A stretch of 64,000 nt of DNA from an uncultured Prevotellaceae bacterium (GTDB lineage: Bacteria; Bacteroidota; Bacteroidia; Bacteroidales; Bacteroidaceae): the NCBI GenBank assembly GCA_937915745.1, contig CALGGJ010000040.1, forward strand, positions 5,852 to 69,851, read 5' to 3'. Position 1 is the first letter of the stretch; each line of letters starts with the position of its first letter. A program made the translations under genes and the position numbers. The notes under the pieces were generated by a model that searched no databases, had not been told where the DNA came from, and saw only the letters and a program-made list of their open reading frames with translations. Of this stretch, positions 1 through 8,027 are shown one piece after another.

Positions 1-2
1 TC

Positions 3-304
3 CGCATTGCCAATCATATTGATGGCGGCGAGGACTACTTATGCATAGACTCCAAGCCAATAGAAGTGTGCCGTGTGACTCGTGGCAAAAGATGCAAGAT
101 GGGGCGGACGTGTGATTTTAAACCAAAGCTCCTGATTTCGGCTACTGTGCATCTCAAGGAAGCTACTGCTTCGGCGATAAGCTCCATGCCCTCTGCGGCT
201 TAAGCAGTGTCATACACTCATACGACCTGTCTAAGGCAAGTGTACACGACATCAATTACATCAACAACAAGCCCATAGGCAGGATTAAGTACGCACTGTT
301 TTAA
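3..304 (+). pseudogene. IS982-family transposase remnant, frameshifted
   Basis: This is the 3' end of an IS982-type DDE transposase, cut by the window edge and broken by a frameshift. From base 3, one frame reads through DYLCIDSKPIEVC and RGKRCKMGRTC and then runs into a stop near 202. From about 125, another frame continues the protein as PDFGYCASQGSYCFGDKLHA, then LCGLSSVIHSYDLSKASVHD, and stops at 302-304. These blocks are the catalytic-Asp strand and the conserved C-terminal half of Bacteroidales IS982 transposases. The shift falls near 120-130. No terminal inverted repeat was identified on the right side. The copy is probably inactive. The family assignment is from memory of the conserved blocks. 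Confidence 0.8.
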
Positions 305-355
305 TTCCGCCAACGAGTTAAATCTATTAATAGAACCTACCTATAATTACAAAAC

Positions 356-1204
356 ATGAGAAGTATTAGGAAAACAAGGTATGTGCTTGCATGTATCGCA
401 TGCATGGCACTTGTAGGAGCAGCCGTTACAAGCTGTGAAAACGACGACCTGTTCGACTTGGATAACACCGACTATTCTGCATCGACTATTCATACTCGTG
501 CGGGAATTGACATGTCGGAGTATCTGGATTTGTCAACATACGACTATACTGCATGGTCCAATAACGACTATAAAATCATTTCGACAGCGATAGAACGAAT
601 GGGGCTATCATACAACAAGGATAGACACCGTTATCAATTCAATATTGACAATAACTCAAACACCAATATTTCTGATTCGTTATATGCAATGATAATAGAT
701 ATGGCCGAATATTCCAACTCTATATTATTTGTAAACAAAAAGAAAATCAAACGACGTAAAACACGGAATAGCGATACCGTCGGCATAGTTCCAGATTGTG
801 TTCCAGTGGCATTGTCTCATATCGCATCGTCTGTGTATCAACAACCAACTTACGATGCCGTTGTTGCCGTATGCGATTCTATTGACAGCAATTGGAGAAT
901 CCAGGGAGGTGTACAAACATCCAAAGTGTATTCTGTGATTAGTTGTTTTGCACCTACTTATCCGTTAGGTCAAGATGGGATGGTTTCCTCAATGGACACA
1001 GTTCAACTTAGTAAATGTGTAATGCTTATTGATAAGGGCGGTAATATTGATCATGCCGTAAATGCAGTATATTTTGTTCCAAATCATAACCACCCCAGCA
1101 GAAGTTTGATTTTCTATCTTGATTATACATCCGGTTCAGTAAACGAGAAAAAGCCGAAGTTTATTACTCCATCAGAGATGACATTAATATTCCCGTTTGT
1201 TTAA
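356..1204 (+). CDS. lipoprotein with papain-like (C39-type) cysteine peptidase signature
   Basis: The N-terminus is a lipoprotein signal with a lipobox ending AAVTSC (Cys at about residue 27), so the protein is probably anchored to a membrane facing the periplasm or cell surface. The C-terminal half has DCVPVALSHIA (Cys near 148), GGVQTSKVYSVIS, DHAVNAV (His near 239) and FYLDYTSGS. The order Cys, Gly-rich, His, Asp resembles C39 or other papain-like peptidases. The peptidase reading is inference and a non-catalytic relative is possible. It is followed 25 bp downstream by another secreted protein of unknown function. Both are more AT-rich than their neighbours and lie next to a transposase remnant, which suggests acquired DNA. 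Confidence 0.65.
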   Translation: MRSIRKTRYVLACIACMALVGAAVTSCENDDLFDLDNTDYSASTIHTRAGIDMSEYLDLSTYDYTAWSNNDYKIISTAIERMGLSYNKDRHRYQFNIDNNSNTNISDSLYAMIIDMAEYSNSILFVNKKKIKRRKTRNSDTVGIVPDCVPVALSHIASSVYQQPTYDAVVAVCDSIDSNWRIQGGVQTSKVYSVISCFAPTYPLGQDGMVSSMDTVQLSKCVMLIDKGGNIDHAVNAVYFVPNHNHPSRSLIFYLDYTSGSVNEKKPKFITPSEMTLIFPFV

Positions 1205-1229
1205 TCTTAAATAACTGTTATATTGTATT

Positions 1230-2051
1230 ATGAGTAGATTGTTTATAAATATTATCCTTATATGTTTACCGGCATTAACTACATATGCACAAAGCAATGT
1301 TATTACTTTAGATGATATAGTAAAAAAACATCTAAATAGAAATGAAAAGTTGCAGGGCAATGACACTTTATATGTATCTATGCTGGAATTACAAAATAAT
1401 TATAAGAAGTATCAGTCAACTTATGGTATCATGGCGGGTATCAATATAATGTATCCGGAAAAATATGTTACGGAATTAGAAGAGGAGATGTCATTTTATT
1501 TTGGTCTGATTGATCAAAGCCGAGTGGGAATGAAATATTCCAGCAGCCTGTCAGTCCAAATCGATGAGAACTGTATTGTATATCTCTCCAATGCGCCTAC
1601 AAGTAAACTGCATCACGACGAGACAGAGCCTCTAAGGCCGTATCACCCATCGTGTGACGATTTTTTATATCAGAACATAGATATTCCATATACTCATTGG
1701 TATAACTATCCTAATATACGCCAGGTGGATAGTAAACGGAAAAAGGCTTTAAAGAAGTATTTGACATATTATGACGACCTGGAAATAAAAAAAAGGCTGC
1801 AGGCTGATATCGTTAATACAATCCAATTTCCTGAATTTGAACGAATATTCATTGAAGAACCATCGTTACATAATTACCTGCATGCATTCTTTGATTCATG
1901 TTATATGCTGGAGTTTTTCAACGAAACACGCCGTTTCAGTGTAATAATGTTATTATTTATTCATCAGAGGAAGGGAGGCAAAACAATTGACGACTACGTG
2001 GAGCAGATCAGCCACTACGTACGCTTCGACCCTGACTTCCAGCCGGAATAG
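1230..2051 (+). CDS. secreted protein of unknown function
   Basis: The 273-residue product begins with a clear signal peptide (MSRLFINIILICLPALTTYAQ, cleavage near residue 21). The mature part is rich in Tyr, Asp and Glu. I recognise no domain. It has an acidic Tyr-rich centre and an alpha-helical looking C-terminus. It is close behind the papain-like lipoprotein at 356 and only 14 bp ahead of the O-antigen-ligase-like gene, so the three may be cotranscribed. Base composition is visibly AT-rich until about 1950 and then changes to the moderate GC of the rest of the window, consistent with a transfer boundary. No function is proposed. Confidence 0.7.
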   Translation: MSRLFINIILICLPALTTYAQSNVITLDDIVKKHLNRNEKLQGNDTLYVSMLELQNNYKKYQSTYGIMAGINIMYPEKYVTELEEEMSFYFGLIDQSRVGMKYSSSLSVQIDENCIVYLSNAPTSKLHHDETEPLRPYHPSCDDFLYQNIDIPYTHWYNYPNIRQVDSKRKKALKKYLTYYDDLEIKKRLQADIVNTIQFPEFERIFIEEPSLHNYLHAFFDSCYMLEFFNETRRFSVIMLLFIHQRKGGKTIDDYVEQISHYVRFDPDFQPE

Positions 2052-2065
2052 ACAGCAAGATAAGT

Positions 2066-3697
2066 ATGCAGCGAACCGTAACGGCAGCGATACTGTTTAT
2101 AATGTCCGGAAGCGTACTGCTCACCTCCGGATATTTCTATGATGAGCTTAACGACGTGAAACGTTGGTCTGTCGTGGTCGGTTCACTGCTTTTGCTTGTT
2201 GTATGCAGCCTGATGCCGAAGGGTTTCAGCAGTCTGTTTCGTGCCGTACGTTCAAGTCTGTTTTGTGTAGGAATGAGTGTTATCGGCACGGTGCTGTCTG
2301 TGCAGGGTGTCCTGCAATACCTGCATGTGCTTGCATCCCACAACGCATATTTCCATGTCACTGGCTCTTATGAAAACCCTGCAGGGTTTGCAGTGGCGGT
2401 ATGTGTCATGTTCCCGTTTGCAGTCCATCTCCTGTCACGTAGGCCAAGCCATTTATGGCAGAGGCTGTTTGGTGCTGTCGCTGCCATGGTGATGGTTGTG
2501 GCTGTGGTGCTGTCGCAATCGCGCAGCGGCATTCTTGCGCTGTGTGTCAGTATTGGCGTGATGCTGACAGGCGTGTCTGAGGTAAGAAGATGGGTCTTAA
2601 AGTACAGGTATCAAGTACTGGCGGCAGTGGTCTTGCTTGTTCCATGTGTGCTGTTTGGCTTGTACTGCATGAAGCCCGATTCTGCCGACGGACGCCTGTT
2701 TATATGGCGGGTGTGCCTTGACATGATACGTGAAAGTCCGCTGACAGGATATGGTCCGTCGGGATTCCTCACACACTACATGCCGGCACAAGCTGATTAC
2801 TTTTCATCACACCCAGATTCTCAATACATGTTGTTGTCCGATAACATCACACATCCCTTCAACGAATATTTGAAACTCACCGTCAAATATGGCATGGTTG
2901 GACTTCTTGCGTCACTATTGCTGCTTGTGATGTGGATACGTGGGGTATGGATAAATGGAGGAAAATACCGACATGTTGCATTGTCTGTAATGTCGGTTTT
3001 GTTCATCCTGTGCCAGTTCTCCTATCCGTTCAACTACGCCATATCGTGGTTCGTGGCGGCCTTGTCGCTTTTGTATGCATCTCCTGAATCGGTGTTTGCA
3101 TGGTTCAGCCATCGCATACGACGCAGTCTGCTGTCTGCAGGTTTTATGACATTGCTGTCATATTCTTTTTACAATATGTATCACGAGCTGAAATGGGCAG
3201 CCATATCCCGCCGCTCGCTTGCCGGATATACAGAACAGATGATACCACACTATGAGCTAATGCTGCCGCACATGAAAGACAACCACCTGTTCCTATACAA
3301 CTATGCAGCCGACTTGAACTATATAGGCAGTTATGACGAGAGTATGAGGCTGACGAAAGCATGTACGCACCTCTGTCTGGATTATGACGTCCAGATGCTT
3401 CTGGCTGACAATCTGGAGCAAACAGGCCGGACTGATGACGCAGTCGCAGCTTACTCCATAGCGTCGCTGATGATACCCAACCGACTGGTTCCCCTTGAAT
3501 CGATTATGGATATTTATCTCAGTCTCGCAGACACGGTCCGTGCCGACTCGGTGGCATGGGTGATACTCGGCAAACGGGTTAAGGTGCCGTCGGCAGCAGT
3601 TGAACAGATAATGAGGGATGCCAGGGAATGGCTCGATGGAGGGGGACACGAAAAGAGCGAAGGCGGGACGGGCGAGGGAGGACCCATCCAGTCCTGA
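2066..3697 (+). CDS. O-antigen ligase/polymerase-like membrane protein with TPR-like tail
   Basis: The 543-residue protein has about ten hydrophobic segments in residues 1-370. A periplasmic loop contains ADGRLFIWRVCLDMIRESP, GYGPSGF and HPFNEYLKLTVKYGMVGL, the region expected for the Wzy_C/O-antigen ligase family (transfer or polymerisation of undecaprenyl-linked glycans). The last 150 residues are soluble, with helical repeats (YNYAADLNYIGSYDES, QMLLADNLEQTGRTDDAVAAY) that resemble TPRs. The extreme C-terminus is Gly/Glu-rich. No glycosyltransferase genes adjoin it, so its glycan substrate cannot be inferred from context. A bacteriocin or pilin glycosylation ligase is an alternative. Confidence 0.78.
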   Translation: MQRTVTAAILFIMSGSVLLTSGYFYDELNDVKRWSVVVGSLLLLVVCSLMPKGFSSLFRAVRSSLFCVGMSVIGTVLSVQGVLQYLHVLASHNAYFHVTGSYENPAGFAVAVCVMFPFAVHLLSRRPSHLWQRLFGAVAAMVMVVAVVLSQSRSGILALCVSIGVMLTGVSEVRRWVLKYRYQVLAAVVLLVPCVLFGLYCMKPDSADGRLFIWRVCLDMIRESPLTGYGPSGFLTHYMPAQADYFSSHPDSQYMLLSDNITHPFNEYLKLTVKYGMVGLLASLLLLVMWIRGVWINGGKYRHVALSVMSVLFILCQFSYPFNYAISWFVAALSLLYASPESVFAWFSHRIRRSLLSAGFMTLLSYSFYNMYHELKWAAISRRSLAGYTEQMIPHYELMLPHMKDNHLFLYNYAADLNYIGSYDESMRLTKACTHLCLDYDVQMLLADNLEQTGRTDDAVAAYSIASLMIPNRLVPLESIMDIYLSLADTVRADSVAWVILGKRVKVPSAAVEQIMRDAREWLDGGGHEKSEGGTGEGGPIQS

Positions 3698-3753
3698 GCA
3701 TCCACAGTCCAAACAATAAAAACGAAATTCAAATCGTTAACATCTAACCCCAA

Positions 3754-3775
3754 AAGTTAATGACCGATTTGGGAT
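3754..3775 (+). repeat. dispersed motif TAATGACCGATTT, copy 1
   Basis: GTTAATGACCGATTTGGG in the gap between the O-antigen-ligase-like gene and the end of the GH5-GH43 gene. It shares at least 13 bp with the copies at 37925 and 53613. Confidence 0.5.
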
Positions 3776-3795
3776 TATTGCTGTCGGGTACAACT

Positions 3796-6700
3796 TCATT
3801 TAACCAAAATCTTTCGCCCGCTAATGATGTTGATTCCTGGTTGCAGTGTGCTGAGACGCTGTCCCTGCAGGTTGTATATGTATTGTGGCGCATCGGCGGT
3901 ATCAGCATCTCTGTAGATGGCATCAATGCCGGTTGCCGGTGTCTCTCCATCCATGCTGAGATAGATTTCCTTGATGTAGATTGGTCGTGAGCCGTCGGAG
4001 CTGAATCCGGCCTTGTATATCTTTGATGGGTCGATGGTTCTGTTATTAGGCGTTACCAGGTTGTGCAGGTCGATTGCAGCAGAAGTTGCCGTCTTGATGT
4101 CGTACTGGTAGCAGTCGCTCCAATAGTTGGTTGAGTCGTATATCCGGAACACAGGCTTTGATGTCGAACCGATACGGAACTTGATTACGATGTAGTTGTA
4201 TTTACTCATATCCACGCCTCCGTTGTATTCCCATCCACCGAATCCGTTTTGTCCGGTCTTCAGTTGTCCGCTCTTCTCTGTGAATGTGCCAGAGCCGTAG
4301 ATTGACGGGTTGAGTGCATCGGCTGTGAGCGGGAAGTATCCTACAGATACATGGAACGTGACGCTGTGGCTGTTGCCCAGAGGGTCGGTATATGTGGCTA
4401 TGACATCCGTCTCGCCCACTCCAACACCACGTATGCTGCCTCCTACCACTTGTGCCACTCCAGGGTTGGAATATTCATAGTAGGCATTTGATGCAACGTT
4501 GCTCACGAGTCCCGACTGTGATGTGCTGATGATTTCCAGTCCTGTGTCGCCACCAGGGATGAGTGAGTAGTCGGTCTTTTCAAGTTCCATCTTCTCGACT
4601 GTGAGGTCAGCTTCGCTGTATGTATGGAGTATTCCAGGACCATAGTACCATTCTTCTTCCCACTTAGGCTCTGTGCTGAACCAGTCGATATCTACGTATC
4701 CGCCCAGTTGTTTAGTTGCATAGTTGAATAGGAAGAAGCGGTTGCCTACGAACACGCCCAGTGTGTATCCCATGTTCATCTCTGGGCCGAACTTGGTGTA
4801 TTGGCTGTTGTCGTAGCTATAGTAGAAGTTTGTCTTGTTGGTGTTGAAGTTGACGACAGCTCTGAGGTATATGGTGTCGGCAGTGACTTCAGGTCCCACT
4901 TGTTGTGTCTGCTCTCCTTTCAGTTTTGATTGGTAGAGGCTGTAGATGTGTCGTTTGCCGTCTATCACCTTCACTCCGATGTATTGGTAGGGTTCTTGGA
5001 ATACAGCCAATCCGGCTACGTCGCCTTCTGTCATGTGTTGTGTGGCGAGTTTGATGGTTCCGTATGATGGTGTATATCGTGCCGTTGTTGTTCCGACAGG
5101 GCTGTATCCGAGTATTCTCTGCGAGAGGCTGTTGCGGGCTTGCTGCAGTGAGTCGGTAATGGTGACGGTGTGGAGTCGCAGGTATCCTGGGTTTTCAATC
5201 AGGCTCCATGCCGAGTTGTCGGGGTTGTGGTTCCATTCCCATTGTCGTCCGAGTATAGGGTCGGTGAAGGTGTCGTTGGTGCTGAGATACTTTCGTTGGT
5301 GTGTCTGCCCTACATTTGGTTTAGGGTATGCACGTCCCGAGGCGGTCACGTCGGTACCGTTATTGCCTATCACCGGCCATCCGTCTTTCCACACTACGGG
5401 TTCGAGGTATGGCACACGTCCTATTGCCCCGTCGTCTTTGAAGAGCATGGTCCACCATTCGCCTGTCTTTGTCTCGACGAGTGCTCCCTGGTGTATCTTC
5501 TGTCCGGCAAAGACACGTCCCTTCGGGTTTGATGCCGTGGTTTCGGTGACACACTCCTCGTAAGGTCCCATAGGTGTTTCCGACCGGAAGATGGTTTGGC
5601 TGCCTTCGGTGCCTCCGTAGGTTGCGTAGATGTAGTAGTAGTTGCCGATGTGATACATGTGGCTTCCTTCGAGTCCGTTGCCTGCACGTATTACCGTGCT
5701 GCTTGTGATTTTGTTCAGGGTGTTTGGATTGAACTTTATGACATTAATGTTGTCGATGCCGCAGGCTACATAGAGGAATCCGTCGCCGTCGGGTCCGTCG
5801 TCGAAGAGCCATCCCGGGTCGTGATATGCTTCGGGCAGCAGGGTTACGTCCCACTTGCCTTCGGGGTCGGATGCGGTAAGTAGGATGCTGCGTGAGTCGG
5901 GCGACCATGTGGAGCATGGGAAGTAGAGGTAGAACTTGCCGTTATGGTAGTTGAGGGTCGATGCCCACATGCCTTGTCCGTAGTGGTGTGAACCTCTGAC
6001 GAGGTTGTATGCGTCGTTATCTACAATTTGGAGCAGGGGGTTGGCGCAGTATTCCCAGTTGACGAGGTCTTTCGATTTCAGGATGGTTGCTCCCGGAATG
6101 TAGAACATGGTTGTGCTGACCATGTAGTAGGTGTCGCCCACGCGGATGACGTCGATGTCGGGGAAGTCGCCGTTGATAACCGGGTTCTTGTATGTTCCGT
6201 TGCCTTGGTCGGCAGTCCATTGGCGTGTATATGCCATGTATGGTCTTGTTGTCATGTTCCACTCTTTATACCACTCGAAGCAGGCTTGTGCACAGCACTC
6301 GGGGTTGCCGTCAAATGCAACGACGGCCTTTGGTATGGCCGATTCAATCGACTTGTCGATGTCGATATAGTCGCCTGTGCCGGTGAGGGTCATACCTATG
6401 TTGCCATAGTAGTCGTGGACGGCTTTCCATGCCTTTCCCCATTTTGATGTCGATGCAGTTGCCCATGTTCCGTAGTTTTTATATACGGGGTCACCGAATT
6501 CGTTGTAGTGATCGACTTTGTCAGTGTTTTTCGGGCTCCAGTCAATCTCGGTCACCACGACAGGATTGGTATTTACGACTGGTACCTGCCGGCCGAAGTT
6601 GGTGATGAATGTCTGTGGATTGGCATTGTCGTCACTCTGTCCGTACCATCCTGAATAGACGTGTACGGCATAGCCGATGTTGTATCCTTCGAGTGGGTAT

Positions 6701-7497
6701 TTCTCGTATCCCTGATAACCGCTCTGGTATCCGGTGCCTACTCCCCAGATGATGCCTGTGAATCCGTTTGCACGTATTTTATCGACTATTGGCTGGAAGA
6801 AGTCGTAGAGTGCGTGGTCGCTGCTCTGTCCGTTGGCATCGTGCACGGTGATGGGTTCGTTTGCTAGTTCGATTGATATCTGTCCCGAGTATTTCAGTAT
6901 GCTGTCGTTTTGTGTCACGATGTCCCACACCTCCATGAGGTAGTGCTGATAGCTGTCGCCCACAGTTATGGTGCCTGGACACACGCCTGGTGGACGCATG
7001 ATGACATACAGTCCTTTCTTCACTGCATTGAGTGCCAGCCTTGAGTACAGTGTCCTCAGGTATTTAGTCAGCCGTGTCTTGCTGAAGTGTTCTATGTTTG
7101 CCTCGCCGTCGCCTGTCTTGCCTACGGTGATGGTCTGTCCGTTGTCGTCAACATAGCTGTAGTTCACGTTGTTGTCGTTGGTCCAGCATGGGTCGAGATG
7201 CAGACGGAATACATTGCAGTATGCACCGTTTGTGGTGTCGGTGATGGCTGTGTAGAGTTTGTTGAAATAGTTGATACATGGCGTCACCTTCGAGTCGTCG
7301 ATGCCCCATCCCCATCGGCCGCCGTTGAACCAGTCGCTTGGGGTGTCCATCACTCCGTGCAGGCGCACCACATTGCCTTTGTCGTCTTTCAGCTCACGGC
7401 CATCTACGTGCAGTGGCGGTGTGTTGCCGAATGTCTGTGCTTTGCCTGGCGATGCTGTCAGGAGCAAAGCAGTAATGATTGCAAGTAAATTCTTCAT
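3796..7497 (-). CDS. bifunctional GH5-GH43 xylan-degrading enzyme
   Basis: This is a 1233-residue secreted enzyme with a signal peptide (residues 1-20). Residues 30-420 form a GH5-type barrel with the likely acid/base Glu214 in SIELANEPI and nucleophile Glu317 in VVVTEIDW. Residues 435-730 are a GH43 five-blade propeller with the base Asp447 in GDFPDIDVI and acid Glu610 in LEGSHMYHIG. A GH43-associated beta-sandwich follows (about 750-950), then an Ig-like Big_2 region (about 975-1060), a CBM-like sandwich, and a T9SS-style tail ending GINIISGRKILVK. It probably releases arabinose or xylose while cutting the xylan backbone. GH5-GH43 fusions are known in Prevotella. The subfamilies are not determined. 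It is read away from the GH115 gene at 8028. Confidence 0.9.
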   Translation of the reverse strand: MKNLLAIITALLLTASPGKAQTFGNTPPLHVDGRELKDDKGNVVRLHGVMDTPSDWFNGGRWGWGIDDSKVTPCINYFNKLYTAITDTTNGAYCNVFRLHLDPCWTNDNNVNYSYVDDNGQTITVGKTGDGEANIEHFSKTRLTKYLRTLYSRLALNAVKKGLYVIMRPPGVCPGTITVGDSYQHYLMEVWDIVTQNDSILKYSGQISIELANEPITVHDANGQSSDHALYDFFQPIVDKIRANGFTGIIWGVGTGYQSGYQGYEKYPLEGYNIGYAVHVYSGWYGQSDDNANPQTFITNFGRQVPVVNTNPVVVTEIDWSPKNTDKVDHYNEFGDPVYKNYGTWATASTSKWGKAWKAVHDYYGNIGMTLTGTGDYIDIDKSIESAIPKAVVAFDGNPECCAQACFEWYKEWNMTTRPYMAYTRQWTADQGNGTYKNPVINGDFPDIDVIRVGDTYYMVSTTMFYIPGATILKSKDLVNWEYCANPLLQIVDNDAYNLVRGSHHYGQGMWASTLNYHNGKFYLYFPCSTWSPDSRSILLTASDPEGKWDVTLLPEAYHDPGWLFDDGPDGDGFLYVACGIDNINVIKFNPNTLNKITSSTVIRAGNGLEGSHMYHIGNYYYIYATYGGTEGSQTIFRSETPMGPYEECVTETTASNPKGRVFAGQKIHQGALVETKTGEWWTMLFKDDGAIGRVPYLEPVVWKDGWPVIGNNGTDVTASGRAYPKPNVGQTHQRKYLSTNDTFTDPILGRQWEWNHNPDNSAWSLIENPGYLRLHTVTITDSLQQARNSLSQRILGYSPVGTTTARYTPSYGTIKLATQHMTEGDVAGLAVFQEPYQYIGVKVIDGKRHIYSLYQSKLKGEQTQQVGPEVTADTIYLRAVVNFNTNKTNFYYSYDNSQYTKFGPEMNMGYTLGVFVGNRFFLFNYATKQLGGYVDIDWFSTEPKWEEEWYYGPGILHTYSEADLTVEKMELEKTDYSLIPGGDTGLEIISTSQSGLVSNVASNAYYEYSNPGVAQVVGGSIRGVGVGETDVIATYTDPLGNSHSVTFHVSVGYFPLTADALNPSIYGSGTFTEKSGQLKTGQNGFGGWEYNGGVDMSKYNYIVIKFRIGSTSKPVFRIYDSTNYWSDCYQYDIKTATSAAIDLHNLVTPNNRTIDPSKIYKAGFSSDGSRPIYIKEIYLSMDGETPATGIDAIYRDADTADAPQYIYNLQGQRLSTLQPGINIISGRKILVK

Positions 7498-7557
7498 TTC
7501 AGTTATGTTTGTCCATATTGTTTATTTGTTACAAATCTGTATGGTGGTTTGACGATG

Positions 7558-7565
7558 CAAAATTA
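7558..7565 (-). promoter_or_regulatory. -7 promoter box for the GH5-GH43 gene
   Basis: On the minus strand the sequence reads TAATTTTG, matching the Bacteroidetes -7 consensus TAnnTTTG. It lies 60 bp upstream of the GH5-GH43 start. No good TTTG -33 box is seen 19-21 bp further upstream. Confidence 0.5.
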
Positions 7566-7693
7566 CCGTGTTTTCTTTATGTGTAATATAATTAATGTAT
7601 CGGTTATTGTAAGTTTTGTAACATACAGAACTTTGTTTTTCATCTGGGTTGGTGCCGAATGTTACATTTTTGTTATTTTGTGTATCGCAACTG
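7566..7693. other. AT-rich divergent intergenic spacer
   Basis: This is the AT-rich left part of the 530-bp gap between the divergent GH5-GH43 and GH115 genes. I see no gene in it. The rest of the gap is a promoter box, two 45-bp repeats, five 22-bp repeats and about 56 bp of unmatched leader before the GH115 start. Confidence 0.6.
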
Positions 7694-7725
7694 CTTGTTG
7701 ATATGAAATATTAGCAGTAACTTTG
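7694..7725 (+). promoter_or_regulatory. probable promoter of the GH115 gene
   Basis: CTTG at 7694-7697 is followed after 20 bp by TAACTTTG at 7718-7725, close to the Bacteroidetes -33/-7 pattern. Transcription from here would put both repeat arrays into the leader of the GH115 gene at 8028. The same TAACTTTGC is one arm of an inverted repeat whose other arm (7739-7747) carries a -7 box on the minus strand. Confidence 0.55.
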
Positions 7726-7815
7726 CAGCTGGAAGCTTGCAAAGTTACGTTTCAGTTCGTTTCCCCAGGGCAGCTGAAAGCTTGCAAAGTTACGTTTCAG
7801 TTCGTTTCCCAAGGG
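7718..7815. repeat. 45-bp tandem repeat, family A, two copies
   Basis: There are two tandem units of 45 bp, starting at 7725 and 7770. Each unit has a hairpin-forming front (GCAGCTGAAAGCTTGC), then AAAGTTACGTTTCAG and CGTTTCCC. The first unit is preceded by TAACTTT, so 7718-7747 is an inverted repeat TAACTTTGCA/TGCAAAGTTA with a short loop. The same family occurs before asd (10557) and recN (13379). It is non-coding and the copies are contiguous without spacers. Confidence 0.9.
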
Positions 7816-7861
7816 CAAACGGGTGGCATCTTAATCCGGACTTCCTGCAACGTGTCGGTCG

Positions 7862-7971
7862 GAGAGTGCGGACTCACAGACCCGGGAGTGCGGACTCGCA
7901 GGCCCGAGAGTGCAGACTCGCAGACCCGAGAGTGCGGACTCGCAGACCCGGGAGTGCGGACTCGCAGACAT
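7862..7971. repeat. 22-bp tandem repeat, family B, five copies
   Basis: There are exactly five contiguous 22-bp units beginning GAGAGTGCGGACTCGCAG, with one to three differences among them. The core GAGT-GCGG-ACTC is a small inverted repeat. A 22-bp period shifts the reading frame at each copy, so the array is not coding. It ends 56 bp before the GH115 start. Related arrays lie at 21229, 31448, 42403 and 53465. Confidence 0.92.
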
Positions 7972-8027
7972 GGGTATGACTTATCATCCTTCAACCATCA
8001 GGAAAACATTAAAAAACGACAACCGAT

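Noticed and set aside
3293..3712. 139-residue minus-strand frame at the end of the O-antigen-ligase-like gene
   Set aside because: Antisense shadow of the TPR-like tail.
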